DNA of 14,834 nt. It comes from Fibrobacter sp. Its GTDB lineage: Bacteria > Fibrobacterota > Fibrobacteria > Fibrobacterales > Fibrobacteraceae. Positions 1 through 8,641 of this stretch are shown here, one piece after another (the first letter of the stretch is position 1; the number at the start of each line of letters is the position of its first letter). The stretch lies in NCBI GenBank assembly GCA_012515825.1, contig JAAYXQ010000263.1, positions 1-14,834 on the forward strand. Direction: 5' to 3'. Made by a program: the position numbers and the translations under genes. The notes beneath the pieces were generated by a model that worked only from the letters and a program-made list of their open reading frames with translations, was not told the origin of the DNA and ran no database searches.

Positions 1-57
1 AGGCGAACTTATGCGATGTTTTTTTGCATTTTTTTGAAAAAGAGTTTTTATAGGTAA

Positions 58-77
58 TCTTAAGCTATTCTTAAGCT
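58..77. repeat. 11-bp-spaced direct repeat upstream of the protease-barrel gene
   Basis: The 9-base word TCTTAAGCT occurs at 58-66 and again at 69-77, so the two copies are 11 bp (about one helical turn) apart. Each copy contains the palindrome CTTAAG. Same-face direct repeats at this spacing are the usual target form of OmpR/PhoB-type response regulators. The pair lies about 90-110 bases upstream of the first gene, where a transcription factor could act. A regulatory role is inferred; the bases are simply seen. I found no convincing -35/-10 pair between the repeat and the gene. Confidence 0.35.
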
Positions 78-167
78 TTTTTCGCATAGAAAGTTATTTT
101 GTTGTTTTGTATATTGCACCATAGGTGTATTTTACATTTTAGGTAATACTAAAAAAGCATTTAACGA

Positions 168-3100
168 GTGACTCTTTTGAAAAAAATTCTTTTCAGCTTA
201 TTGGTTACAATTCTTTTAACCTCCACCTTAGAGGCTCTTCCTATTTATGGGAATCAAAGTCACCTTCGTTGGAAAACGGTTTCTTCAGAACACTTTATTT
301 TTAATTACCCCTCAGAATACACAGAACACGCGGGTATTGTGGCCGCCTATGCCGAAGCCGTTTACGATTCTATTGTCAAACGTTATAGAACGGATCTTCA
401 TAAAAAAGTTAATGTAAATCTTCATGACGCTCTTTACGCGAATGGAAATGCAATCCCTACAGAAAACACTATCAATCTTTGGTTAACCAACTGGGATTTT
501 AAGCTCAGGAGTTCCCATCACTGGCTGAGCGACGTTATTACTCATGAATTTTCTCATTTAGTCAGTATTGAAAATGGAAGTAAACTTCCTCCTTTTGTTT
601 ATGGATTTCAAGTTTCTTATTCCGACTATTATAATGAAAACACCACGTCTAATTTTTTAAGCATGTTCCCTTTTACTCTCCAACCATTATGGCTTGCAGA
701 AGGAACAGCTCAATTTGAATCTGCTCGAATGGGTTTTGACGGTTGGGACTCTCATCGTGATATGCTTCTCAGAACAGCTGCTTTAGAAGAGGATCTTTTA
801 AGTTTAGAGTTTATGCATTCCTTTGCAAACAACGCCTTAAAAGCAGAACTTGGGCCATATACTCAAGGTTTTTCTTTAATACGTTATATTGCTTCTCATT
901 ATGGCGAAGAAACCATTTCCAAAATATGGTCCGAGATGAGTCGCATACATAGAGTCACTGTGGATGCAGCGATACAATCGGTTCTTGGAATCAGTGAAAA
1001 AGAACTGTACGAAGCATGGAAAAGAGAAATTACTGAACAATACGAAAAACAAAAAGAATCTCTTGGCCTATTAGTCATGGGAGAAAAATGGACCACAGAT
1101 GCTTTCTATCAAGATTTTCTTGTCGTTGCAGGGAATAGTCTTTATGGTATTTCCAATTTTGGAGGCGACTGGTTTGATGGTTCGTTATTCAAAATGCCAA
1201 AAACAAGAGACTCCCTTACGGACGAACAAAGTAAAAAAGATAGCCTAGTCATTCTGGATTTCGAAGGTACTATTGATATCAAGGATTATTCAAAATCTGG
1301 TTTCAAACCAAAAAAAGCTTGGTTTGAAAGAGGCTTTAGTATTCGAGAATCGAAAGACAAAGGGCCCTTACTAGCTTATGTTCATTACAAGAATAAAGAT
1401 CGAAATGGGCGCACTTATTTTGACCTTGACATATTAGATACTAATGGAAAGGTAGAGCATATCACCTCTTTTGCCGATGCTGTTTATCCAGATATTTCTC
1501 CTAACGTTAATGAAATTGTTTTTGCTCGAAGACTTCCAAATTCTTCCCGTTTTGCATTAAGCCTTGCTCCTATTTCAAAAGAAGATGATTCCTATGATGA
1601 AGAATATGTTGATATTTTTATTCCAGAAGATTCATTATTTTATTACAATATTTATAGTCCTAAATTCAGTCCCGATGGTAAAAAAATCACCTTTAGCTTT
1701 TTTGATAATACCACTCGCGGGATCGCTGTCATTGACAGAGATGGGAAAAACCTAAAATTATTCTCTTCCAAAAATATTGATTCCCGTGATCCCAACTGGA
1801 TCGATTCGGAACGCATCATTTATTCTCATGACGGCAACGGCATTTTTAATCTTTATGAGCTGAATCTTGCCACTGGCAAAACCACCCCTCTGACGAATGT
1901 TCTCGGCGGCGCCTTTACTCCTGTCGTAGATTCTTCAACCATCTTTTATACAGGTTATGATAAAGACGGTTTTTCTATTTACTCGCTAAAATTAGATGAA
2001 CCGACTCAAGACACAACTATTCAAAAGAAACCCTTGGAGCTAAAGGGAATTAAACCTCAAAAAAATAACAAAGAAATAGAGTTACTTGACATCACTCTCC
2101 ATGGCGTTGAAACAAACTACAAACCAATTCCAACAATCCCTCTTCTAGTACCTCTCATTAGCTTTGAAGAAAGAGCCCCTGATTTCACGGTCGCAGGCGA
2201 TGGAGAAGTGGTTCCAAAAATTGGCCTAATCATGCTCCTTTCAGACCCTCTAAAAAAGAATCTTTTACAAGTGGGTGGATTAATTGAAATTTCAAAAGAC
2301 TTTGACTATTTCAACTCAAGTGGCTTAAATCCTAGTTACGGTAGAGACTTTTTTGCTTTACTCGAAAACAGAAGCTTCCCTATCACTCTTCAATTGAATT
2401 ACATGCATTCCAATTATGTAAACAAAGATACTGTTCGTTACGAAGATCCAAGAAGCTATGAAGATTCTATTTCTACTAGTCATTATGCGGTACCAGTGCA
2501 TTCATTTATGGGAGGTTTAGGTTATAGTCTTTTTAAGAAAAATGATAGTTTGACTATTTCTCTTGGGTATGATTGGGCTGACTTTAATTTATATGAAGAT
2601 GATCTCCGCTGGACTTACCATAAAAGAGTTAATGCAGGTGTTTCTTTAAGTCACTATAGCGGTTTTTCAGAAGACAATTCAAATGCAATTTCTGGAGAAG
2701 GAAACGGAATTTCTTTAAGCTACCAATACAGTAATGCAGATCTTTATCGTCCTGGTACATTTGCAGAAAGCTTTACCGTGAGCGCGAGTGGCGCCATCAA
2801 GCCCATATACAGAAACTTTCAAATCCATGAATTAGGTCTTTCTCTTTTTGGGAGCTTAGATAACCCTATTCACTCTGGAGCTCGTTTTGCCGCTGGGGCC
2901 AATGTTTCTGGAATTCTTTCTTGGAAAAGCAAAAATAAAAGCGATACCTTAGATGCCTTCTATTATCACCCACTCTTTCTGGAAGGCTACCCTTACTTAA
3001 TTTCCACAGAAGATTTTGCTCGAAGCGGCACAAAAACGGCTTTAGCTCAGCTACATTATATTTTTCCCATTTATAAAGACTTTAGGAAGCATTTATGGAT

Positions 3101-3434
3101 TTTTACTTCACGTGATTTTTTCATCGATGTTTTCGCTCAAGTCGGCACTGCTTGGAATTCCTCATGGTTTGATAAAGAGGCCTTAAAAAACATAGACCTA
3201 TGGGATCGAAGTGTTGGTTTTGAAATACGTTTAGCAAATACCCTATTCTACTCGATTCCTTTAGATATTTCCTTAAGCTTCGCAAGAGGTTTAGATCGTA
3301 TTGCTAAAAAAGCAGACGGAAGTGGTGGTTCTAGGTTACATAGGATCGATATTCCTTTACTTCCTACCGCTATTGAACCTACTAAAATCAGCTTTACTAT
3401 AGGAATGGGTTTTAATAATCGTTGGATGAAATAA
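168..3434 (+). CDS. Secreted HExxH metalloprotease / beta-propeller / outer-membrane beta-barrel fusion protein
   Basis: This large protein (1088 aa from GTG 168) appears to be an envelope zinc protease tethered to an outer-membrane barrel. The N-terminus is a Sec signal peptide (about residues 4-24). The zinc motif HEFSH lies at residues 126-130, and EGTAQFE at 178-184 supplies the expected third, glutamate ligand, a gluzincin arrangement like peptidase-MA-type families. Residues about 300-640 look like TolB/WD40-like propeller blades, for example FSPDGKKITFS near 500-510. From about 665 to the end, alternating amphipathic strands rich in Tyr, Phe and Ser and an N-terminal-to-barrel linker resemble a surface-antigen-type beta-barrel. 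The start is uncertain: TTG at 177 has a GAG Shine-Dalgarno core 8 bases upstream and gives a cleaner MKKI signal peptide. The stop is one base before hemG, so the two are probably co-transcribed. Substrate unknown. Confidence 0.8.
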   Translation: MTLLKKILFSLLVTILLTSTLEALPIYGNQSHLRWKTVSSEHFIFNYPSEYTEHAGIVAAYAEAVYDSIVKRYRTDLHKKVNVNLHDALYANGNAIPTENTINLWLTNWDFKLRSSHHWLSDVITHEFSHLVSIENGSKLPPFVYGFQVSYSDYYNENTTSNFLSMFPFTLQPLWLAEGTAQFESARMGFDGWDSHRDMLLRTAALEEDLLSLEFMHSFANNALKAELGPYTQGFSLIRYIASHYGEETISKIWSEMSRIHRVTVDAAIQSVLGISEKELYEAWKREITEQYEKQKESLGLLVMGEKWTTDAFYQDFLVVAGNSLYGISNFGGDWFDGSLFKMPKTRDSLTDEQSKKDSLVILDFEGTIDIKDYSKSGFKPKKAWFERGFSIRESKDKGPLLAYVHYKNKDRNGRTYFDLDILDTNGKVEHITSFADAVYPDISPNVNEIVFARRLPNSSRFALSLAPISKEDDSYDEEYVDIFIPEDSLFYYNIYSPKFSPDGKKITFSFFDNTTRGIAVIDRDGKNLKLFSSKNIDSRDPNWIDSERIIYSHDGNGIFNLYELNLATGKTTPLTNVLGGAFTPVVDSSTIFYTGYDKDGFSIYSLKLDEPTQDTTIQKKPLELKGIKPQKNNKEIELLDITLHGVETNYKPIPTIPLLVPLISFEERAPDFTVAGDGEVVPKIGLIMLLSDPLKKNLLQVGGLIEISKDFDYFNSSGLNPSYGRDFFALLENRSFPITLQLNYMHSNYVNKDTVRYEDPRSYEDSISTSHYAVPVHSFMGGLGYSLFKKNDSLTISLGYDWADFNLYEDDLRWTYHKRVNAGVSLSHYSGFSEDNSNAISGEGNGISLSYQYSNADLYRPGTFAESFTVSASGAIKPIYRNFQIHELGLSLFGSLDNPIHSGARFAAGANVSGILSWKSKNKSDTLDAFYYHPLFLEGYPYLISTEDFARSGTKTALAQLHYIFPIYKDFRKHLWIFTSRDFFIDVFAQVGTAWNSSWFDKEALKNIDLWDRSVGFEIRLANTLFYSIPLDISLSFARGLDRIAKKADGSGGSRLHRIDIPLLPTAIEPTKISFTIGMGFNNRWMK

Positions 3435-3435
3435 C

Positions 3436-4785
3436 ATGAAAAAAATAGCGATCATTGGAGCAGGGCTCACTGGTTTGACCACTGCTTTTTACCTAAGAAA
3501 AAATAACATTGACATTACTCTTTTTGAATCCACTCAACACATTGGTGGCGTTATTCAAACAAAAGAAAAAGATCAGTTTATCTGGGAAACAGGCCCTAGT
3601 ACTGGTGTTCTTGGAAAACCAGAAGCCATGGAACTTTTCGAAGATTTAGAAGCCTTAGATATTTTAGAAACAGCTCCAAGTCTTGCAGGGAAACGTTATA
3701 TCTGGAAAGGCAAAGGCTTACACCCTCTTCCAAGTGGCCCAATAAGCGGATTATTAACACCTCTCTTTTCTTGGAAAGATAAGTTCGGCCTATTATTTGA
3801 ACCCTTTCGCCCTAAAGCAGAAAATCCTGATGAAAATCTTTCTTCTTTTGTGCGCCGTCGTCTCGGAGAATCTGTTCTTCAATATGCTGTAGATCCTTTT
3901 GTTTCTGGTGTGTATGCTGGTTCTCCAGATACCATTATTCCACGCTACGCTTTGCCTAAACTCTACAATCTAGAAGCCACCTACGGTAGTTTTCTCCGTG
4001 GTACTTATCATAAGATGAAAGAGCCGAAAACACCTAGAGATCTTAAAGCCACAAAAAAAACATTTTCTGCAAAAGGCGGACTTTCTCGTCTTATCGAACG
4101 CTTAGTAGCTGTCATTGGTGAAGAACGAATTAAAACAAAATGCAAAGACCTCGTTGTCATGAATGAAGAAAAAGGCTTTTCTGTTTCTTCTAGTGCTTTT
4201 GAAGCAGAACACTTTGACGAAGTCATCTTTACAGGATCAGCTAAAGGGATTCTAAAAACGTTCCCTTTCTTACAGAATAAAGGCCTAGAAGCCATTTCTC
4301 AAATACGCTACACCGCTGTAGCTGAAGTCGCTGTCGGTTTTGAAAAGTGGGAAGGTTTTCCTCTTGATGGTTTTGGAGCCTTAATTCCATCCAAAGAAAA
4401 AAGACGTATTTTAGGTATTTTGTTTATGTCTTCTCTCTTTCAAAATAGAGCCCCTAAGGGTGGCGCTATGCTATCGGTTTTTGTTGGAGGAGAACGTCAT
4501 CCTGAATACGTTTCCTTAAGTGACGATGAGCTGAAAGCACTAGTTAAAGAAGAGTTAATTCCCATTCTTAAAATTCCTAATTTCAATCCCGCTATTTTTG
4601 AAATCAGTCGTCATCAAGAAGCTATTCCACAATATGATCTACTAACTCCAGATCGTATTAACGCCTTTAAGGCCGCAGAAGAAAATTTCCCTGGACTCCA
4701 CTTAGGAGGGAATGGAATTGGTGGAATCGGTATGGCTGATAGAATAAAACAAGGGAAAGAACTTTTTTTATCAATTATTTCATAA
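3436..4785 (+). CDS. hemG: FAD-dependent protoporphyrinogen/coproporphyrinogen oxidase (HemG/HemY/CgoX family)
   Basis: The enzyme oxidises a porphyrinogen to the porphyrin late in haem synthesis, using FAD. At 449 aa it has the family's usual length. The N-terminal Rossmann motif GAGLTG is at residues 8-13, followed by the ribose-binding glutamate E31 and the GG pair at 37-38. The middle contains the FSAKGGLSRLIERL element typical of this family. The C-terminus carries the second FAD-contact motif, LHLGGNGIGGIGMADRI, near 420-437. ATG 3436 follows the previous stop by one base, with GGATGA six bases upstream as ribosome binding site, so translation is probably coupled. No other haem gene is in the window. 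Sequence alone does not separate the protoporphyrin-making from the coproporphyrin-making branch of the family. In a strict anaerobe the electron acceptor would be of interest, since characterised members use oxygen. Confidence 0.9.
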   Translation: MKKIAIIGAGLTGLTTAFYLRKNNIDITLFESTQHIGGVIQTKEKDQFIWETGPSTGVLGKPEAMELFEDLEALDILETAPSLAGKRYIWKGKGLHPLPSGPISGLLTPLFSWKDKFGLLFEPFRPKAENPDENLSSFVRRRLGESVLQYAVDPFVSGVYAGSPDTIIPRYALPKLYNLEATYGSFLRGTYHKMKEPKTPRDLKATKKTFSAKGGLSRLIERLVAVIGEERIKTKCKDLVVMNEEKGFSVSSSAFEAEHFDEVIFTGSAKGILKTFPFLQNKGLEAISQIRYTAVAEVAVGFEKWEGFPLDGFGALIPSKEKRRILGILFMSSLFQNRAPKGGAMLSVFVGGERHPEYVSLSDDELKALVKEELIPILKIPNFNPAIFEISRHQEAIPQYDLLTPDRINAFKAAEENFPGLHLGGNGIGGIGMADRIKQGKELFLSIIS

Positions 4786-4823
4786 ATAATAAAGTTTTTT
4801 ATCCTTTTTTCTATTCTTTTTTC

Positions 4824-4846
4824 TATATTAAGCGCGTTCCTTCCTC
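4824..4846 (+). promoter_or_regulatory. Possible -10 element and GC-rich discriminator before tRNA-Leu
   Basis: TATATT at 4824-4829 is followed by the GC-rich AGCGCG at 4831-4836, inside an otherwise strongly AT-rich gap between hemG and the tRNA. A -10 box plus GC-rich discriminator is typical of stable-RNA promoters under stringent control. No good TTGACA-like -35 is visible at 16-18 bp, so the call is weak. Confidence 0.3.
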
Positions 4847-4929
<83 letters not shown>

Positions 4930-4936
4930 TTTTTAC

Positions 4937-4941
4937 AGAGG
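4937..4941 (+). promoter_or_regulatory. Ribosome binding site fixing the start at 4948
   Basis: AGAGG sits six bases before ATG 4948, immediately after the 3' end of tRNA-Leu. It decides the start of the small downstream gene. The longer open frame begins at 4861, inside the tRNA, and is ruled out as the coding start. Confidence 0.6.
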
Positions 4942-4947
4942 CAACTT

Positions 4948-5385
4948 ATGATAGAATTCTATCCGCAAAGTATCTATTACCCCCGCGAAGCGGTGGAAGC
5001 CAAATTTGCAAGCGGGGAACTCCAAGCAACTGAAAAACGTTTGCTTGAATTTGCGGAGAGGCACCGTTCTGCAATTTGGGAGTCGGCTTTGGAGGATTCT
5101 TCTGAGCCTACTGATGCTATTTTGCTAGATAATCTAAGAGCCTTTTTATTATCTATTGGATCTATTCATCCTGCTTTTGAAATGGGTGAACTTATCAAAG
5201 AAATAAAAAAAGAAGTCTGGTATCAAAACGAAACCCAAGACGTATCGCCAAATGAAATTGCTGAAAACTGGAAAAAAACTTATGCCATTAAATGGCGTGA
5301 AGCTCGTATGTTTGAAGCATTTATTCTAATTGAACGTTGTTCAAAAGAGATCTTGAATATTTTGCGTGCCACTGGAAAGGTATAA
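4948..5385 (+). CDS. Hypothetical cytoplasmic protein downstream of tRNA-Leu
   Basis: I do not recognise this 145-aa protein. It begins MIEFYPQSIYYPREAVEAKF. It has no signal peptide or membrane segment and reads as mostly helical and acidic, with amphipathic segments around residues 20-55, 60-80 and 100-140 and many Trp/Glu/Lys residues near the C-terminus. I see no catalytic motif. ATG 4948 has a good AGAGG site at 4937-4941. The gene follows the tRNA so closely that both are likely on one primary transcript, processed by tRNA 3' maturation. Its last 65 bases overlap the convergent gene on the other strand. The coding call rests on the 438-base open frame, the RBS and codon use like the neighbours. 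Confidence 0.7.
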   Translation: MIEFYPQSIYYPREAVEAKFASGELQATEKRLLEFAERHRSAIWESALEDSSEPTDAILLDNLRAFLLSIGSIHPAFEMGELIKEIKKEVWYQNETQDVSPNEIAENWKKTYAIKWREARMFEAFILIERCSKEILNILRATGKV

Positions 5386-5851
5386 GCAAGCTCGTAGAGC
5401 CCTTATTCGATTTTTTATATCTCCAATATTTTTCTACAAAATGCACTAAAGGTTTATTTAATGCATTTTTTTCTGCATTATTAAACTGTACTTTTACATT
5501 TTTAAAAAAGCCATCTTGATCTATTTCTACCCAAAGACCAATCAAAAGATCTTCTTTTAATCTCTTCCTTCCAGAATAAATATTTTCATATAAATAATGA
5601 AGAGAAGATAAACGCCCTTGAAGATACAAGAGAAGGCTTTCTATATCTCTTTCTGCCGTATTTTCAAAAACATAAAGATCAGAAATCGTCAGAAGGTTTA
5701 GCCTCCCATGGAACAATACTTCTGAAGGAGCAGGTTCTGGAGTTTCTTTCACTAATGGGGCAATTTGAGGAGAGGACTTCCAAAAAAGAATTGCTAAAAG
5801 CCCCAAAAACAAGCCTAGAAAGAAAATGACAGAAACGTTTCTGCGTATCAT
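5321..5851 (-). CDS. Membrane-anchored TonB/AgmX-like C-terminal-domain protein
   Basis: This 176-aa protein has a short basic N-terminus, one membrane helix (about residues 6-24) and a Pro-rich linker (about 27-43, with TPEPAPSE). Its C-terminal domain, about 70-162, matches the AgmX/PglI and TonB C-terminal pattern: a helix containing LHYLYE, then strands with EIDQDGFFKNVKV, then a helix ending in W-R-Y before a final IPFQW strand. In such families this domain sits in the periplasm and contacts other envelope proteins. Whether this one transduces energy is unknown, and no exbB/exbD is in the window. ATG 5851 shares one base with the recJ stop (TAATG), suggesting translational coupling. It is the last gene of the leftward operon, and its 3' end overlaps the convergent gene at 4948-5385 by 65 bases. 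Confidence 0.75.
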   Translation of the reverse strand: MIRRNVSVIFFLGLFLGLLAILFWKSSPQIAPLVKETPEPAPSEVLFHGRLNLLTISDLYVFENTAERDIESLLLYLQGRLSSLHYLYENIYSGRKRLKEDLLIGLWVEIDQDGFFKNVKVQFNNAEKNALNKPLVHFVEKYWRYKKSNKGSTSLLIPFQWHAKYSRSLLNNVQLE

Positions 5852-7545
5852 TATCGTTCAAACTCCATCGCTTTAATCGCTAATTGAATAGAGCGTTTTC
5901 GATTATATACATTCCAAGTCGGTTCAAAAACAACCGTGGCTTCAAAATTATTCTGTTCAATTTTGCTTTTTTGATTTCCCATTCCAAAAGCAATTGCGCT
6001 AAAGCGGCGACTCCCATTCTGATTGATTTCCATTTGCAAATGGTTCCCGCGCAATTCTCTTAGCTTATGAATCTTAACCTTTTCTGCCTTAAAGACAGGA
6101 TAGGGGAAACTCCCCCCATAAGGTTCCATTTTCAAAATCCAATCCATCACCGCTTCATCTAATTCAGATAAGGCGACTAAAATATCAAAAGATGTTTTTT
6201 GCTCGCATTCATCAGGGAAAAAATTTTGATTTGCTGCAAATAAAATCAACTGCTCTCGGAAAGATTCTATTTCTGAAACTGGAATAGAAAAGCCAGCGGC
6301 ATTCGCATGGCCTCCCCAACGATCAAATAAATGTCTAAATTCAAATAACGCTTTGTGCCAGTTAAAACCAAGAACAGAGCGTGCAGATGCATGCGCCGTT
6401 CCATCAGGTTGCAGAGAAAGAATGGCCGTGGGACGACTAAATTCTTGTGCCACTTTTGCAGCCACAATCCCAATAACACCTAAATGCCAATCGTTTCCAT
6501 CAATAATCAATACCGAAGGAATATCATTTCCATAACGAGAATGAACCCAACGAATCGCCGCTTCAGATATTTCCGCTTCTTTTTTCTTGCGTAATACATT
6601 CCACTCTTTTAAAGAGGCAAGAAGCGAAGGGGCTCTCATTGGATCATCACATAAGAGCAAATGTAATGCAGCGTCAGCACATCCCATTCGTCCTGGGGCA
6701 TTCAAAATAGGGGCTATACGGAACAAAACATCTTGCCCACCGATAAAAGAATGCATGTTTAAAACATCGCGGCATAATTCTTGAACGCCATACCAATCAC
6801 TATGACACATTTTTTTAAGGCCAGAACGAGTAAGCATTTTATTTTCTTCTGTCAAAGGCACTAAATCAGCAAGCGTCCCTAAAGCCACTAAATCCAAAAA
6901 CTTTTCAGCACTTGAAAGACCAAGTCTTGAGAACAAAGCACAGATTAACTTATAAGATAATCCCACGCCGCAAAGTTCTTCATTTTTATAGGAATCTTCT
7001 TCTCGATGTGGATCTAATAAAACATCACATGCAGGGAGCCCATCACCAGAAGGCTGATGATGATCGACTACCATCACTTGAAGTCCCTTTGATTTTGCAT
7101 ATTCAATTTCAGTAACGGCAGTGATCCCTGTATCTACGGTGATAATATTTTTCGCTCCCGCTTCAATCATCTCATCAATCGCCGACACTGATAATCCATA
7201 TCCAGAGCTAAAACGATTTGGAAGACGCCATTCAGTAGCGATTCCTATTTCTTTTAAGCCTCTAGTTAAAAGAGCAACACTACTCAAACCGTCTAAATCA
7301 TAATCACCAAAAATAAATATCTTTTCTTGGCGGTCACGAACAGCAAGAACCCAATCTACAGCTTCATTCATATCGAGCATGAGAAATGGATCTTGAATTC
7401 CATTCTTTTCGCCAAAAAGCATGTAATAGGCTTCCGCGACAGAAGTGCATCCTCTTTTCACTAAAAGCCGAGCGATAACATGAGGTACTTTTAATTCAGA
7501 GGTAATCGTAGAAGCGAGTAGTTCTTGCATATTACCTAAATCCAT
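5851..7545 (-). CDS. recJ: Single-stranded-DNA-specific exonuclease RecJ
   Basis: RecJ is a 5'-3' single-strand DNA exonuclease of the DHH phosphoesterase family that acts in recombination, mismatch and base-excision repair. From ATG 7545 the protein is 564 aa, the usual size. Metal-binding motifs are in order: DYDLDG (81-86), VDTGITA (about 137-143), DHH (161-163), the LGTLADLVPL region (about 222-231), NAPGRMG (about 282-288) and the DHHA1 motif GGHANAAGF (411-419). A C-terminal OB-like domain follows from about 450. The open frame extends one codon to TTG 7548. ATG 7530 is an equally plausible start, one base after the holB stop, so the N-terminus is uncertain by 5-6 residues. The gene overlaps or abuts holB upstream and the TonB-like gene downstream, clearly within one operon. 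Confidence 0.95.
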   Translation of the reverse strand: MDLGNMQELLASTITSELKVPHVIARLLVKRGCTSVAEAYYMLFGEKNGIQDPFLMLDMNEAVDWVLAVRDRQEKIFIFGDYDLDGLSSVALLTRGLKEIGIATEWRLPNRFSSGYGLSVSAIDEMIEAGAKNIITVDTGITAVTEIEYAKSKGLQVMVVDHHQPSGDGLPACDVLLDPHREEDSYKNEELCGVGLSYKLICALFSRLGLSSAEKFLDLVALGTLADLVPLTEENKMLTRSGLKKMCHSDWYGVQELCRDVLNMHSFIGGQDVLFRIAPILNAPGRMGCADAALHLLLCDDPMRAPSLLASLKEWNVLRKKKEAEISEAAIRWVHSRYGNDIPSVLIIDGNDWHLGVIGIVAAKVAQEFSRPTAILSLQPDGTAHASARSVLGFNWHKALFEFRHLFDRWGGHANAAGFSIPVSEIESFREQLILFAANQNFFPDECEQKTSFDILVALSELDEAVMDWILKMEPYGGSFPYPVFKAEKVKIHKLRELRGNHLQMEINQNGSRRFSAIAFGMGNQKSKIEQNNFEATVVFEPTWNVYNRKRSIQLAIKAMEFER

Positions 7546-8641
7546 CAAAAAGTTTTATGGCTAACGACTGAAGGCAAACTAAAGCACTTGTTCTTCGAGT
7601 ACCAATGCGATACATTGTTTCTTGAACTGATTGTAAAGCCACTGTATAGGCATTTAAATCAAGAGGGGTATTCTCTTTATCCTTAAATTGTCTCGTCGTT
7701 TCGGCTAAACGAAGTGGCGCTCCAGACATATCACGAACGATATCTGTAATCAAAAAGCTTAGCACTTCTAAAAATAAAATGGCAACCGCAGGGTCTTTTA
7801 ATTCTTCGGAATCCAGATTAAAAAACAAATCCGAATAATTTCCAGAGATGGATGATTCTAAAAATTCTAAAGCTAAATCTTGTAATTCCGTCGCTTTAGA
7901 AGCATAATAAATCGCACGCCCCACAGATCCTTGAGACAAACCAAGAACATCATCTGAAATTGGAATATTCACATATTGAGAGGCTAAATCTCGCACTTCT
8001 TCAGAAGATAAAGGAGGCAAATGAATAGACAAGCAGCGCGAACGAATCGTTTGTAACAACTGCTCTTTTGAAGAAGTTGTCAAAATAAAATAAGTATTAG
8101 GAGGCACTTCTTCCAACGTCTTCAATAACGCATTGGAAGCAGACTCATTCATACGATCCGCTTCTGCAATAATCACACATCGCACACGATCATTTTTTAA
8201 GGAAAAGCGCCCAGTTAATGATCGTATTAAATCCACAGAGATTTCTGCTGCGGCAGACAAATAATCAATACTATAAGGGTTTTCGATGATTTTTTGAATG
8301 TACACCTGAGTAAATTCTTCCACCGTTTTAGCGGAACTCCCTTCAGAGACATCGGAAGCTTTTTTTGCTTTAGCTTCTTTACTTTCTAAAGGAATCACCC
8401 AATTTTCTACAGCACCAGAATTGACGCTCATCTTACAACCAAAACATTCCCCACAAGGTCGCTGTGAGGCATTCGTACAACAAAGAGCCTTTGATAATTC
8501 CATGGCCAATGCCTTTTTCCCAATCCCTGGAAGACCTTCAATTATAACCGCTTGAGGAAAGTGGTTTTCTTTTAAAGAAGCCCCTAAACGTATTCGCGTA
8601 CGTTGTTGAGAAAGAGGACCTTTTAGCTCATATTCAATCAT
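7532..8641 (-). CDS. holB: DNA polymerase III delta' subunit (clamp loader)
   Basis: Delta' is the stator subunit of the sliding-clamp loader. This 369-aa protein has the AAA+ fold: P-loop GLPGIGKK at 36-43, a zinc-binding cluster of cysteines at 54/55, 63, 66 and 69 (CGECFGC), a Walker-B-like strand CVIIAEADRM near 155-164, and the SRC motif at 201-203. The P-loop lacks the Ser/Thr after the lysine, and the Walker B region lacks a DE pair. Both fit the known non-hydrolytic role of delta' and argue against DnaX. A Lys/Ser/Glu-rich insertion at about 84-115 separates the zinc module from the AAA+ core. The C-terminal helical collar domain follows from about 215. ATG 8641 overlaps the envC-like stop as ATGA, so translation is coupled. 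Confidence 0.9.
   Translation of the reverse strand: MIEYELKGPLSQQRTRIRLGASLKENHFPQAVIIEGLPGIGKKALAMELSKALCCTNASQRPCGECFGCKMSVNSGAVENWVIPLESKEAKAKKASDVSEGSSAKTVEEFTQVYIQKIIENPYSIDYLSAAAEISVDLIRSLTGRFSLKNDRVRCVIIAEADRMNESASNALLKTLEEVPPNTYFILTTSSKEQLLQTIRSRCLSIHLPPLSSEEVRDLASQYVNIPISDDVLGLSQGSVGRAIYYASKATELQDLALEFLESSISGNYSDLFFNLDSEELKDPAVAILFLEVLSFLITDIVRDMSGAPLRLAETTRQFKDKENTPLDLNAYTVALQSVQETMYRIGTRRTSALVCLQSLAIKLFDGFR

Noticed and set aside
117..127. Short inverted repeat CACC-ATA-GGTG before the first gene
   Set aside because: Four base pairs per arm is too short to call an operator without conservation, though its place in the leader is worth remembering.
1..167. T-rich runs near 19-50 as a terminator of an upstream gene
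   Set aside because: No G/C-containing stem precedes the T runs.
4008..4295. Antisense open frame inside hemG, and similar ones inside the protease, recJ, envC and tsaD genes
   Set aside because: They lie fully within strongly supported genes, have low-complexity or Ser/Arg-rich shadow compositions, and lack motifs or ribosome binding sites.
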